DNA from: Anas platyrhynchos
Lineage: Eukaryota > Chordata > Aves > Anseriformes > Anatidae
Length of the DNA: 64,000 nucleotides
NCBI RefSeq assembly: GCF_047663525.1
Contig: NC_092587.1
Location: 35,455,001-35,519,000, forward strand
Direction of reading: 5' to 3'
Shown here: positions 1 through 11,421 of the stretch, piece by piece
Layout of the letters: each line of letters opens with the position of its first letter
How positions within the stretch are numbered: the stretch's first letter is position 1
Position numbers and translations under genes: made by a program
Notes under the pieces: model-generated
Told to the model about the DNA's origin: nothing
The model's input: only the letters and a program-made list of their open reading frames with translations
Databases searched by the model: none

Positions 1-1000
1 TCCTTCTTAACTCATTTCTATTGTTCTCTTCTTCCCTTTTGGTTCTACTGTTTAGCATACTTTTATTACTGTATTTTGAATTAAATTGTAAAGTCTTTGC
101 ACAAGGGTTTCCGATGAAGTTTTGCAGTTCAGCACATGAATCCAGTTACTGATAGTCTAAAAAACAGGCTGTAGTTAAAGCCGAAGATAGTTTAATATTC
201 CATGCTTCTGGTCTTCCCGAAGTTTGTGACTATGCCACTTCACTGTGCATTCACGTAACACTAGGCAAGAGAAAAACTCAGTCATCATTTTGAAAGCATT
301 TATCTAGTGCACTTATCCAATAAAATTACAAATCACTATAATCAAAGGAAAGTGACCATGATGCCTAAGAGGCAACGAGCCTACTGACCTTCACTTTGGC
401 AACTGATTACCACCAGTCTTGATAAATGCATTATATGCAGGTTTTAAATGGGCAGAATTACCCAGGGTTAAATTCAGGGCTAGGAGCTGGGCTAGAAAAA
501 AATAAGTCAAGCTGACACAAACCATAAGATCAGGATACCAGAATAAAGAAATCAGTGCTGCCACTGTTGGTCACCAGGGTGCGTTTCTAGTTCTGTGCGT
601 GTGTAGGTCAGTACATTAAGACTTGGCAGCGGGCTGATTGTAAACCTGTCTCGGAAGGCCTGCTAAGACAGACCAGGTACATTTTGTTTGGGAGCAAGCA
701 GAGGGTCCATTCAACAAGTTTTAGGTCAGAGTTCGAGCAAAGTTTAGTGTTTGTAAGGATAAATAAATAAATAAATAATAAAGGAAAAATGCCTAGATCC
801 AAAACAGGCTGCGAGGCTGTATGTGGCGTTATAGCCCATGCTGTAGCAGATCGTGCTTAGGGTAGGTGAAGGGCACTGTGCTTCGGCTGTCATTAGGATC
901 ATGGTGTTAGAAAATGGCCTGGCAGTGGCTTGAGAGATATTGTAGCATCTAGCTTTAGAGGACTGATGCTTAGTCAAAAAAAAGATATATATATATATAT
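1..1000. other. Upstream flank of RXYLT1, no gene seen
   Basis: This AT-rich flank precedes the RXYLT1 CpG island. Neither strand shows a credible exon. It contains a short AAAT-type microsatellite near 762-780 and a TA run near 988-1001. A long minus-strand open frame that enters this region from 1.8 kb is an artefact of the GC-rich island and the GGGAA array. Confidence 0.6.
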
Positions 1001-1019
1001 CCTTCCTTTCGCATTTTGG

Positions 1020-1660
1020 CCTCCTGAAGCCCTCGTGGGGAGGCGCAGAGCGCACCGCAGCAGCTGCAGCGCCTCGCCTGTGGGGCAGCAGCCTTAGCCC
1101 GCGGGGCTCGGCCATGGCCCGGCCTCCCCGCCTGAGGAGCGGGGCGAGAGGACGGCGCCGGGACCCCTCGGGGCCGGCCGCGGAACCCGATGGCGGGGGG
1201 CGCCTCTGAACCTCCTCGCCAGGGGACGCAGCCCGGAGCCGCGGCCGCGGCCCCTCCCGCCGGGCGGGATGCGGGGCGCTCGCCGGCGGCTGTGCTCCGC
1301 CCTGCTGCTCGCCTACGGCCTCTTCTCGCTCTACGCGGCCTACACCGTCTTCCTCCGGCCCCGCCGCCCGGCCGCCCCCCGCCCGCCGCACAGGGACCGC
1401 CGCGGCCCGCGAGGTGAGAGTGGCGGCCGCCCCCACGCACCCCGCTCCTAGCCGCCCACCGCGGGCCTGCCCGGCACCAGCGGCACGGCCGCGGCCGGCA
1501 TCGCTCCGACGGGGCCTGGGGGCGAACAACGGGCACGGCCCGGGGAGCCCGGGCAGCGCCGGGGGCTGAGGGCAGAGCGGGGCAGAGCCGTCCCCCCCCC
1601 TCCCCCGGGACTGCGCTGGCGGCCGCCATTTTGTTGGTGCCGCGGGCGGGGCGGGCGCCA
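1020..1660. promoter_or_regulatory. RXYLT1: CpG island promoter of RXYLT1
   Basis: Base composition changes abruptly from AT-rich to CpG-rich at about 1.02 kb and back at about 1.66 kb, spanning the first coding exon. A GCCGCCATTTTG motif (1622-1633, YY1-like) and a GGGCGGGGC GC box (1644-1652) lie just 3' of exon 1. No TATA box is evident, as expected for a housekeeping-type CpG promoter. The transcription start cannot be placed from sequence. It is inferred to lie between about 1.05 and 1.26 kb. Confidence 0.75.
1269..1413 (+). CDS. RXYLT1: RXYLT1 coding exon 1 (signal anchor)
   Basis: This exon encodes residues 1-48 plus the first base of codon 49 and ends at donor GTGAGA. It holds the Met, a short RGARRR basic patch, the membrane anchor ([18 protein letters not shown]) and an Arg/Pro-rich stem. 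The start was chosen because it gives the same N-terminal layout as the mammalian protein. An earlier ATG at 1190 is in another frame. Confidence 0.93.
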
Positions 1661-4600
1661 CCTTGGGAAGGGAAGGGAAGGGAAGGGAAGGGAAGGGAAG
1701 GGAAGGGAAGGGAAGGGAAGGGAAGGGAAGGGAAGGGAAAAATGAACCTATCTGGGAAGGACGTGCCCCAATTCTGCCATAAGACCCCTGTTTATCAAGC
1801 AGTTTGCACACTTCCTAATAAAAATCACATTTCATTTGTTTTTCTGTGTGTCAGCTCATTTAGCATGTATAGAGCTATGTCATCGACATAAACATATTTT
1901 AATTTTTTTTCCACATAAACTAAGTTATACTGACTAAGAGGGTATTTGGAATTCAGGACTGACCAGAAAAATTATAAATTTTCTACGTTTGTAAGCCCAG
2001 AGTTCTTATATAAATTCTCTTTTTGGATTTCCTAGATATAGATCATGTTTCTATGGGAAACGAAGAGTGGAATCCATGGGAAGCCGATGAGAAGAATGAA
2101 CAGATTGCTTCTCAACAGAGATATGAAAATAACGTTAAGATGATAAAAAATGCAAGATCTCACCTAGAGCAAACCAGTCTTAGAGTGCAGATTTGGGGAA
2201 AAGCAGCAATTGGTAAGCAGATGTAATCTAGGCCTATGTAATCACAACTTCTGATAAATCACTTTGCCTTTTTTTCTTTAGTTGACTCTAATGTATGTAT
2301 ATGATTAAAATATGTGGACATCTATAAATGAAAAGTGTTAAAGAAATAGAAGCTAGTTATCAAAAATATCTTAATACCAATATAAGAGTAGTTAGGTGCC
2401 AGATTCTTTGTATCAGTTCTTTTGGGAGCTGTTTTTCATTTCTATCCAGGGAAAGTCACACAAATGGCAGAGTTAACTTTTTGAAGCCAGTGTAGTTTAC
2501 AGAGCAACAGATAAACAGGCATCTTATTTGGTTAAAACAGAATAATTGTAACATTTACACTTTATGAACTAGAGCACTGTACAGTGAGAAATAAGGTAAT
2601 TTGTGTACCATACAAGTATAATCACTGATGAACTTGAAAAATGTTCTGTTGTAGAAGATACTGAGAGACCTCTCTACATAAACTGGGGGCCAAGGTCCTC
2701 CTAAGGTTTTTAGCTACTGCTGAAGACATCTTGTTGTCTGTATAACAGCTTTTTCAGAAATGCGAAATTTCCAGCGTAAGTTGAACTTTTATGTAGTATT
2801 GTAGAACACGTTGGTATTCTGACATAAAATTTGGTGTATTTCACTATAGCTTAAGAGCAGTATGCTTGTCCTTAAAATGGAGATTAATATTTGTTAATTT
2901 TTAGGTGTTAACTGTACCAGAAAGAGATGCTAGCAGAAGTGATAGTGTGATATATCTTCATCTACTGATATTTTGACAGCCAAAGAATCTTTTAAAATGC
3001 CTTGATGTTTGAAAAATTCATCTTAATTACCAAGTCATACAGAAATTGGGGGGGGCAATGTCTGCATTATATAGGAAGCTTTGACATTTCTTAAGCAATT
3101 TTTTTTGTCTTGTTGGTAGTGTAGAGTAGGCAAGGTATGTGCATTCAAATTGACCATCATATCTTCATCATTTATGTAGGTCTTTACCTTTGGCAACATA
3201 TTTTTGAAGGGCATCTTGAGCCAGCTGATGTGACTGCACCATGGAGAGAAGGAAGCCAAAAGGCAGGAAAAACATACTTCAGGTACTAGCTTTGTGAAGT
3301 TGACTTAATCTGTGCGAAATTTAGCTTTCCAATGCATAGTTTGTTAAAAAGCATGATAAGATGCACCGGTGCATTATTTTGTCTATCAGAGTTGCAATTA
3401 TTTTAATATCAGTTGCAAGTGCTTTAATTTTGTAGTGTTTTGATAACAGAGAAGTATGCATACAATTTCTCCTTTAATATTACCGCAATAAATGGTTGCA
3501 TTAATGGAAAAACATACTTGATAAAACCAATAAATTTTAGCCCAAATGCACTGCTATTAAAAATCAAAAGCTATGAAGCAATTTCATCAGCTCTTTTGCA
3601 AAGATCTGTGTATTTGAAAGAACTGTGGAAAAAAAATATGTATGGTGCTATTGCACTCTTGGTCATCTCCTTCATGGAGATCAAGAGATTTTTCCATTCA
3701 CAGACTCAGAGAAAGAATACAATAATACCTTTTTTCAGTAGGGAGCAATGCCTGTAGTGTTTTGCTGGTGGGAAGAGATGCTTTTTTTTTTCCTAGATAT
3801 AAAATCTCAAAAACAAAATAAATCCTTGACATTCTATCATATACATTGTCTTCTTGGCATGCACACAAGGATATTTTTCAAGACCTTGCCTTTTATGTTA
3901 ATAAGAAATAATTTGCTGCATGTAACTGAGACCATCACTTGACTGATTATGGATATTTTCTCTCTGGTCTGCCTGTTTCAGATGAATAATAACCTTACAT
4001 GGTCTGTGTATGTGTATCTCTCAAAGGAAGACTTTCATACTAGCATATGAGTATCTTCTTGTTATATTTAGAGGTATTGGGGATAATAGCCTTTAACTTC
4101 AACTTGAACATAAAATCCTATGAAAATACAAAGTTTATATCAGGTACCAATATAGCAGCAGTTAATATTTGACAGGCTAGTAAGATTTTTTTTATGAAAA
4201 TTACAGAAAATATGTAAATATAACTGTGATTTTAATGATTGGGATTTTGAAATAAAATAGTTGAAGTTCTACTTTTTAGTCAAATTGGAAATGATAATCT
4301 TTAGCTTTTTGTGACGACAAATTAGTATGATTTTGGCTGCTCGGTCATAAAAATATTTTCTGGAATTGTTGACTTCTTTATTGTCTGGCTGAGGTAAATT
4401 ATCTCCATTTGATTACTAGATGAGGCTAGAGGGAGCTAGCTGAGGTGACATATTTGGAGAATATGTGCTGCTGTGCAGTTTTGTGGTAAGTCTAATGATT
4501 GTTAAAACATAGAGCTCACATGAATGTTTTTAAAGAACATCAGATCAGAAGACACAGAAATGCCAAAATAGCACTTGAACACACTTGCATGAATAAGCCC

Positions 4601-7600
4601 AATGCATATCTTTATGGTGGAAAATGCACGTTCTGATGGCTTTTAGGTTTTTACTCAGGAAGTTGCCTAAAGGATAGTGAAAGTATCAACTTCTACATGA
4701 ACTTCAGGGACATTTACATAACAACACAGGTGAAGAAGGAGCTGCTGAGCTGTGATTTTTAGTGATGTGTTGGCATGTTCCTTCAAGAAGTAGGAAGAGT
4801 TTATCAGCTTCGTTGGCCTGAAGCGATTCACATCCTTCTCTCACTTGTCATCCAGGAGGATGTTTGTAGAGAAGGTGTCAAACTTATCATTAAGTAAAAG
4901 CATTCCTAAATGTTTGTTCTGTTGAGAGTCACACCCCTCTCTATTTTAACGTTCAGAACTTCTTTCCCCCAGGCCCTGATAAACTTGGTTGATTGTTCAA
5001 CAGTTTTCTTCTTCCCCATTCTCCTGTCCTCTTTATGCAAACCACAGCCATTCGTTGCAGGTACCTGAATGAAAGCATATTTGTCAACAAAATCAATGAG
5101 CAAAGACTTCTTTACCTGCCATATGATTTCCCAAAGGATAGCTTGTGGCAATTTAGTTTCCTTTAGTAGTTATTTGTACTACTTCTCTCAGAGTTGTTCT
5201 CTTGATTTTCTTGTTTTTAAGTAATTCCTTTATTTCATATCAAGTATCCATGCTGGATATATTTGGCATGTTTTCTTCTGGTATGGTGTTAATTGTATTG
5301 CTGTTTCAGAGAGGCTGTCTGACTATCACCTTTGGAACCAGGTTCATAGGGGTTCTAAGACTAGCAAGGAAAAACAAGGACTTCGTAGGAAGCAAGTAAT
5401 TTATTGAGTAAAAAATGTCATCTCCATATATCACCAGATACAGTCTATACAGAATCACAGAGTATGCCGAGTTGGGAGGGATCCACAAGGATCATCGAGT
5501 CCAACTCCTGGCAACCCAAAAAATTCAGACCATGTGACTGAGTGCACAGTCCAAACGCTTCTTAAACTCCAACAGGCTTGGTGCAGTGACTACTTCCCTG
5601 GGAATAGTGAGACTCTCCTAGTGCTACTGCACGTCTTAATTTAGTAGCTTCTGCAATCCCCCTTACATTTCCCAGTCCCTGTTGTATTCTAACTGGGAGT
5701 TAATATCACAACCTTAGTATGATGTTTCTGTACTACAGTATGGGATTTTCAGTGTTCCCCCTCCAGTGCAGTTTCATGCTGCTAAGCTTCACGTTTTCCT
5801 ACACACCGACCATTGCTTCCCCACCTCTTCATCCTGTTACTCCTGTGAAGTTCGTAGCCTTACAGCACTGTGTCCATAGACAAAACCCATTTCCCCCAGG
5901 TCTCTTTACAAGGTGATCATCAAGGCAACTTCATATCCCACCCGCTATTTTAGGCATTTTGATGTTCTCTCTTGCGAATCTCAGTGATGAGGATGTCACT
6001 GTCCTTGTGCCCTACAAAGTCTTTTGTCACTGTATGTTTGGATTCAAGTATTGACCTGATTTACATTTGATCTGTTAAAAGTCTTAATTCCAAATCGTGT
6101 GTCTCCCGAATCTTGGCTCCAAGATGTGCCGCTCCCACTGAGGCAGCACCATGACAGCCTAACTCAGGTTTAGAACATGCTTGCTGAAGGTCAGTCTGTT
6201 CCAGGTATCCTCACTGGAGTAGTTTGTATGGCTTTTGATGTGAATTTTCTTCCTACAAAACACATTTGAACTGAAACTAGCTGTTTAGTCTCAGCATTTC
6301 AAGTTCATTCTCAATTAAAATTCTCTTATTCTAAATTAAGTATAGCTGGTAGTTGAAAAAAAATATAGTAATGCTGAAGACCTAGAGAGCTAACACTTCA
6401 TTGATTCCTGAGGAGAACAAAAACTTTTTTTTGTTTGTTTTTTCTCCTCCACTCTTTCCTGAGGTGTGTAATCACTAATCCTTTGAGTTCAGTCAATAGT
6501 CTGTTAAAACAGCAGTTAACTGAAGAGCAAGAGCTGACAAACACTGGTTTGCTTAGTGGCAGTTCATAAAAGGCTGTTCATGTACTTGTACTTCAGGTAC
6601 TTTTAAATTATCAGTGATGTAATGATTTTGCTACATGATTGAAATGCCCTTTGTTATATTTATTGTTTCATATATATTTATTTTTATATTGTGATAGATC
6701 ACAATGTGCAATTTTATACTTACAATGTTTGTGCTACAAACTCAAAACCTGAAATTTGACCTGGGTCATACAAGCATCATAAGTTTACCTTTAGGTACCT
6801 ACCTCTCATGTTACAGATTTTACAGAATATCAGATGATGCAGTCTGTTTTTTGGTTACCTTACCATAACCAAAATTTCAGAGAAAAATCAAACATCAGAC
6901 CAGCCAGCTGTTCCTCACAAAGACACATTTAAGTAAAGGCAACTTTATTTCTGTGTTATAGCTGTAGTTAAGAACAGAAATGGTTACAGATGCATAGGTA
7001 TTTCATGGTGTGTTGTATTTAGTTTATTGAAGAAAAAAATCTTTGGAGTGTTGTAAGGATGATGAGGATTAAGGTCAATAATTTGTCTTAAGGATGTTTA
7101 CTGTTTGTATTTCGGTTTTCACAGCTTCATCACTGGTCCATCTGTAGTTCCTGGCTACTTCTCAGTTGAAGCTGAAAATGTTGTGCTAGTTCTGAATGGA
7201 AGAGAAAAAGCAAAGATCGCTTACGCCACTCAGTGGTTGCATTACGCACAAACATTAATCCAGACTCACAAGATACAGCATGTAGCTGTTGTGCTGCTTG
7301 GAAATGAGCAGTGCAACAACGAATGGATTCAACCATACCTGAAAAGACACGGAGGATTTGTAAATCTGCTCTTTGTAACATATGACTACGCATTGGTAAA
7401 TGAAGAAGATATTTTCCAGTGGCCTTTAGGAGTAGCCACGTAAGTGCTGTAGACACAAATTATAATTGAAACTTAATTGTTATGTGTGAGGTGTGGACAA
7501 TACATCTGAATGTTACTGCTAGTTCCCAAAACGATTATAGTAAGTAAATTGTAGAACTTGGTCCTGGTAATGCTTTTCTAAATGAAGCATTGGAATCTTT

Positions 7601-10600
7601 GGAAATTACATTTAACAATTAAAACAATAACATAGAAAAAGAAGGCTAGGATTTAGGGAGCTTTAAAAAAAAAAAAAAAAAAAAAAGGAACCTGTGTCCA
7701 GTGGGGTTTTCAGTTTGATTATTTCTACTTCAGTAGATTTGCCCTTGAGATTTATTGTAACTGCTGATGTAATACGTGCGTGAGGATTTAAAAGATATTT
7801 ATGACACAAGGATTTAAAAGGTATTTATGTAAAAAGGTTCCAACTACTGCTTGTTTTGGACAGGAAAGCAGTGGTACTGGCAGTACTGTTTTTTAACCCC
7901 TGTTTTGGCTCTCAAATGGAAATTGGATGGCTCCCATTTGGGATTAGTACACTCCAGTATCACAGTAGCGTAAACTGGCTTAAGTGCTTACTCACAAAAC
8001 CTTTTTGTTATACTTAAGTGCTCAGACTGTTTATCTGGAGTAAATACCTGTTTGGTTCAGTTAGATGTACTCCTTCCTGTTTACTCCATATTAACAGAGT
8101 TAATACTATTGTAGCTACTTACTGTAGTAATAAAAGAAGAAAAGAATTCAGGATTGTTTTCATAACTCGTCTTGTATTTGAATTTAGTATCTATACTGAG
8201 ACAGTCTGCAAATTGTATGGAGTAAATTCAGGTGCGAAGCTGGATGGGGTAAGATAGATCGGGTATCAGAATGGGGCTTTGCATCCCTTTTACACCAACA
8301 GTTGCAGAAATTGTTGTTAAAGTTATGTAAATGGGACAGATTTTCCAAGGGAAGAGGGAAAAGAAAGATGTAGGAAGCTGCAAAAATACTTGGAACGAAA
8401 AAAACGGTTCTCTGAGAGCAGGTAAATTAACATTCATCAGGTAGGAGAAGAAGTAGGAAACGGCTGTTCGTAAAAAATCTGGGATGGTCAGGAAAGTGAG
8501 TGTCTGTTCAGAACTATTAATGACAATTAAGAAATTGCTATGAAAGAAAATAGAGACCACCTCTAAAAGCACTAAAGAGTTGGTATCAGGGTATATTTTT
8601 TCTTCAAATAACAGGAAAGTAAAGAACAGTGATCCCTCTAAAATAATGACATTGGAAGGAATCTCTATCTTAATTTGAGAATGTTAAGGGGCAGAAAAAA
8701 AGGACTCCTTACCATTCATCTGTTCCAGACAAAAATATAAAATTAACTTTATTTAATGAAAAAGTTAGTGCCAGCCCTTTTGCTGAAGCAGTTTTTCAGC
8801 TGACCAAAATTCCTGACATAAGATTTGAAAAACCAGTCAAAAAAAAAAATAATGAAAATGAGTATAAAAAGATAGCATATAGCTCACATTGGATCCCAGG
8901 ATTTTGCACTGGTTTTGTTGAGTCCTAAAAGCAAGGTTGAATAGCTTGTACAGCAAGCTGTTTAGTAGCCAAAGATTAATGAATGCAACCAAGTCACAGT
9001 GACATTTTTCCTTTGAGAGGTTACCAGTGTGTTTTCAGCTGATGAACATGCCCAGAGGGTCAGGTAACTGATGCTTCAACTCCATAATTGTCTTTATCCT
9101 GGCCTCTTCAGTCAAAACCAGTGGTTGCATCCAGAACAGAGGATTTCAGAAAAGCGTGTCTCTGAGTGATGTTTGTAGCATGCATATGTAATTTCTTTGA
9201 TGTCAAGACAGTAGTCTTCAGAGACATTTGAGAAGAGAGTGGTTGGGACAGAAGGAATGAAGATCAACTTTTTGGACAGGACTTGCACTGCTTTGCTTAT
9301 AGATGTAGATTGGTAACAAACAGGTGTTTTTAGTCTTGGAATCTTCTATGGTAAACATGAAATAGCGCAAACTGTATTTTCTCTTGACATAAAACATGTC
9401 ATTATCTAATGTGTACGTTGTTTTTACAGCTACAGAAATTTTCCGGTTGTAGAACCCAGCTGGTCAATGCTACACGATCCAAGGTCGTATCTATGTAATT
9501 TCTTAGGAACAGTTTATAAGAACTCTTCGAGGGAAACTCTAATGGAAATCCTGAAGCAGGATGGACTTGATAAGCTTTGCTGGATTGCAGCCAGAGAACA
9601 GTAAGACTCTGATTTACTTCACAAAAATACTCCGACATTTTTGCTTAGTTCATTATTAACAATCCTTTCTTGAATTAAAAAAAAACACAGTGCAAATAAA
9701 GGTATCCAGTCATCCTTTGTATAAGACTTCATATTACAACCTTTCTATTTCAATATTTTAAAGTAGATTTTTAAATGCCTCCAAAGATCTATGTATACTA
9801 CATAGAAAGACCGTCTGTCTTTTTTTTTCCTTACATACATTTGATTATGATAGGAGAAGAAATACTTGTCTTGCACCTTGTATGTCTTAATATCTTACTA
9901 GAAGAAAAAGGCAGCTATATTTTGCTGTGTTCTATGCAAGGATGATTTAATCTGAATGATATTACTCTTCATGGCTCAATAGGTAGAGCAGATGTCTTGA
10001 GTAACAGGAATAGGGTTCTGATAGTTTTTCTTAATTTTGCCAAGCAATGCCTGTAAAATGATTGATAGTAGGCACAGCAGTGCTTAGGAAAACCTGTACT
10101 ACCCTGATGAAGAGTCTCAGGAGATGAGTAGTGTCTGGCATAAACCCTTACCTCACAGACATTTCTGAGGTACTCCAGGCAGACTGATGGTTAACAGATT
10201 GTTTAACATTCTAGAGCAGAAGGATGTAAAAAGCGAGCCTCTACTGATTTGAAGTATTTAAGACCAAAAAAATTCATTGGGAAGTCCATCAAGTGTTTCC
10301 TTGTATGTCTCGTCCCTGTATATCTCTACCTTTCATTGTAATGTGCGTGGGGAAAACATTAATGTTCAACCCCTTTACTTTCCTAGGTGGCAGCCTCAAG
10401 AAACAAATGAAAGTTTCAAAAACTATCAGGATGCCTTGCTGCAGAGTGATCTGACATTGAGCCCAGTGGGAATAAATACAGAATGCTATAGGATTTACGA
10501 AGCTTGTTCGTATGGATCCCTGCCTGTTATAGAAGATGTAATGACACCTGGTGATTGCGGAAATTCATCAATGTACCACAGTGCTCCATTACAATTATTA

Positions 10601-10804
10601 AAAACCATGGGGGCTCCATTTATCTTTATTAAAAACTGGAAAGAGCTTCCTGCTATTCTAGAAAAAGAAAAAAAAATGAGCTTACAGGAAAAGATTCAAA
10701 GGAGAAAAAAGCTTATAGAATGGTATCAAAACTTCAAAGCATGGATGAGACAGAAATTCATTAATACTTTGGAAAATTCATTTCTGCCCAGTGATAAAGG
10801 ATAA
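1269..10804 (+). CDS. RXYLT1: RXYLT1 (TMEM5), ribitol-5-phosphate xylosyltransferase 1, complete, 6 coding exons
   Basis: The coding sequence joins 1269-1413, 2036-2212, 3180-3282, 7125-7439, 9430-9600 and 10387-10804. Every junction is GT-AG and phases are consistent, giving 1329 nt, or 442 residues plus TAA; the human protein is 443. The product is a type II Golgi membrane enzyme. Its family transfers xylose from UDP-xylose to ribitol-5-phosphate on the core M3 glycan of alpha-dystroglycan, which is required before matriglycan is built. A basic N-terminus is followed by a hydrophobic signal anchor at about residues 8-29, then a basic and proline-rich stem. The lumenal part carries stretches I recognise from mammalian RXYLT1: [78 protein letters not shown] and [15 protein letters not shown]. 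Candidate N-glycosylation sequons are NSS in exon 5 and NES and NSS in exon 6. Human loss-of-function alleles cause dystroglycanopathy. Nothing is broken or missing here. Confidence 0.96.
1414..2035 (+). other. RXYLT1: RXYLT1 intron 1
   Basis: This short GT-AG intron (622 bp) contains the 3' half of the CpG island and a GGGAA array. The array makes spurious open frames on both strands. Confidence 0.9.
1665..1739. repeat. GGGAA pentanucleotide array, about 15 perfect copies
   Basis: Fifteen uninterrupted GGGAA units lie directly after the CpG island, in RXYLT1 intron 1. One strand is pure purine. Confidence 0.97.
2036..2212 (+). CDS. RXYLT1: RXYLT1 coding exon 2
   Basis: The acceptor is TTTCCTAG and the donor GTAAGC. 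The exon encodes residues 49-107, including the conserved [14 protein letters not shown] and [10 protein letters not shown] segments of the proximal lumenal region. The part in between diverges from mammals. Confidence 0.95.
2213..3179 (+). other. RXYLT1: RXYLT1 intron 2
   Basis: This is a 967-bp AT-rich GT-AG intron. I see no repeat element or exon in it. Confidence 0.9.
3180..3282 (+). CDS. RXYLT1: RXYLT1 coding exon 3
   Basis: This 103-nt exon is not visible as an open frame starting with Met. Splicing into it restores [10 protein letters not shown], then [12 protein letters not shown], which matches the mammalian protein. The acceptor is TTATGTAG and the donor GTACTA. It ends two bases into a Ser codon that exon 4 completes. 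Confidence 0.94.
3283..7124 (+). other. RXYLT1: RXYLT1 intron 3
   Basis: This 3.8-kb intron is AT-rich and contains one antisense CR1 fragment near 5.45-5.61 kb. Open frames at 3440-3757 and 5719-5916 show no recognisable protein. Confidence 0.88.
5450..5612 (-). mobile_element. CR1 LINE 3'-end fragment, antisense
   Basis: The stretch begins CAGAATCACAGAGTATGCCG and runs through GATCATCGAGTCCAACTCCTG and AAACGCTTCTTAAACTCC to the region of CTTCCCTGGG. This is the reverse complement of the avian CR1 3' untranslated end. Only about 160 bp is left, a typical severe 5' truncation. The 5' boundary is approximate. Confidence 0.85.
7125..7439 (+). CDS. RXYLT1: RXYLT1 coding exon 4
   Basis: The acceptor TTTTCACAG and donor GTAAGT flank 315 nt encoding about residues 142-246. 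The strongly conserved [50 protein letters not shown] and FQWPLGVA segments are all here, in the lumenal catalytic region. Confidence 0.97.
7783..7829. repeat. 26-bp direct duplication in intron 4
   Basis: AGGATTTAAAAGATATTTATG recurs 26 bp downstream as AGGATTTAAAAGGTATTTATG, with one mismatch. It is a local tandem duplication with no evident function. Confidence 0.8.
8820..8960 (+). repeat. Unclassified repeat, copy 1 (related to 14.7-14.88 kb)
   Basis: The core ACATTGGATCCCAGGATTTT, followed by a TTTTGTTG stretch and a GTACAGCAAGCTG-like tail, aligns colinearly with the segment near 14.79-14.88 kb at an eye-estimated 65-70 percent. This suggests two old copies of one interspersed element. 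The family is unknown to me. Confidence 0.4.
9430..9600 (+). CDS. RXYLT1: RXYLT1 coding exon 5
   Basis: The acceptor is TTTTTACAG and the donor GTAAGA. The exon encodes about residues 247-303, including [24 protein letters not shown] with an NSS sequon, and [11 protein letters not shown]. It matches the mammalian order exactly. Confidence 0.96.
9601..10386 (+). other. RXYLT1: RXYLT1 intron 5
   Basis: This is a 786-bp GT-AG intron. A tRNA-like stretch with an A-box resemblance (GGCTCAATAGGTAGAGCA) lies near 9.97-10.03 kb. It is annotated separately as a possible decayed SINE. Confidence 0.88.
9970..10030 (+). repeat. Possible decayed tRNA-derived SINE
   Basis: GGCTCAATAGGTAGAGCA resembles a tRNA D-arm/A-box and is followed about 30 bp later by a B-box-like GGGTTCTGAT. 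There are no paired acceptor or anticodon stems, so this is not a tRNA gene. It is more like an old tRNA-derived SINE head. Similar wording occurs near 59.76 kb. Confidence 0.3.
10387..10804 (+). CDS. RXYLT1: RXYLT1 coding exon 6 (terminal)
   Basis: The acceptor TTTCCTAG begins the final exon, encoding about residues 304-442 and ending in TAA at 10802-10804. It carries [53 protein letters not shown] and [20 protein letters not shown]. This is the most conserved part of the protein and resembles the C-terminal exostosin-like glycosyltransferase region. A Met at 10277 upstream of the acceptor is intronic and not a start. Confidence 0.97.
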
Positions 10805-11360
10805 ATTTCCCTTTTGAAAATCTAGAATAGATTGAAAGTTTAATTTCCATTAACCTTCCGAGGAAGCTTTTATTCAAAAAAAAAAAAAAAAGAAACCTCA
10901 CAAGGCAGGTGCATTCCTTTTGAAGTCAACAGAGTTGGGCTAGCTTAGCCAGGAGCTATGTTTGGCCCTCCATCCGTAACAATTTCCAGAGAGAATGTTA
11001 ATATAGAGGGATGGTAGCCTGTAAGGGTGGCAACAACTTTATGACTGTTTTTACAATTTCTGTGCTGGTGTGTAATGTGGTAAATTTCTTTAGGAAAATA
11101 TCTTTGAGCATGTGAACTTGTTAAAAATCCAACATGAGAACAAGGGTTGGTTTTGAGGAAAAGATAAGAAGGAAAGCTGTATTGTACAGAATAATGTATT
11201 ATGAATGCTGAAAATTACCAGGTTTAACACAATCAGTAAGGTATCTCCTGGTAAGTGTTGGTTTTGAAAATGTGAACTCTACTTGATTGACATGTTTCAT
11301 TTCCAAGAAAGTGGACATAAAGCTAATTAAACACTGTGGAATAAAAATGTATATTTCAAG
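10805..11360 (+). other. RXYLT1: RXYLT1 3' UTR (inferred)
   Basis: Non-coding AT-rich sequence follows the stop codon and includes an A run at 10876-10891. The first canonical AATAAA is at 11340-11345, which would give a 3' UTR of about 0.55 kb. Further AATAAA motifs near 12540-12550 could support a longer form. The true cleavage site is not visible. Confidence 0.6.
11340..11345 (+). terminator. RXYLT1: Candidate polyadenylation signal AATAAA for RXYLT1
   Basis: This is the first canonical AATAAA after the RXYLT1 stop. A TGTATATTT stretch follows. Use is inferred from position only. Confidence 0.55.
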
Positions 11361-11421
11361 GTAAAAACAGAATTCTTTCTTAGAAATATTACCTCACAAT
11401 GTATTTCCCCTTTAATTTCAG

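Larger units (their letters stand above)
7440..9429 (+). other. RXYLT1: RXYLT1 intron 4
   Basis: This 1.99-kb intron holds a poly(A) run near 7665-7686, a 26-bp tandem duplication starting at 7783, and an unclassified old repeat near 8.82-8.95 kb that resembles sequence at 14.7-14.88 kb. No additional exon is seen. Confidence 0.88.

Noticed and set aside
744-1811. 355-codon minus-strand open frame over the RXYLT1 promoter
   Set aside because: It runs through the CpG island and the GGGAA array, where stop codons are rare. The translation is Pro/Ala/Arg-rich and repeats FPSLP, and it lies opposite the real RXYLT1 exon 1.
9972-10030. tRNA gene
   Set aside because: The A-box-like and B-box-like words are present, but no acceptor or anticodon stem pairs and the loop lengths are wrong.
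10277-10386. Met-initiated extension upstream of RXYLT1 exon 6
   Set aside because: It is the 3' end of intron 5. The TTTCCTAG acceptor at 10386 joins exon 5 in frame and gives the conserved RE-Q-WQPQE junction.
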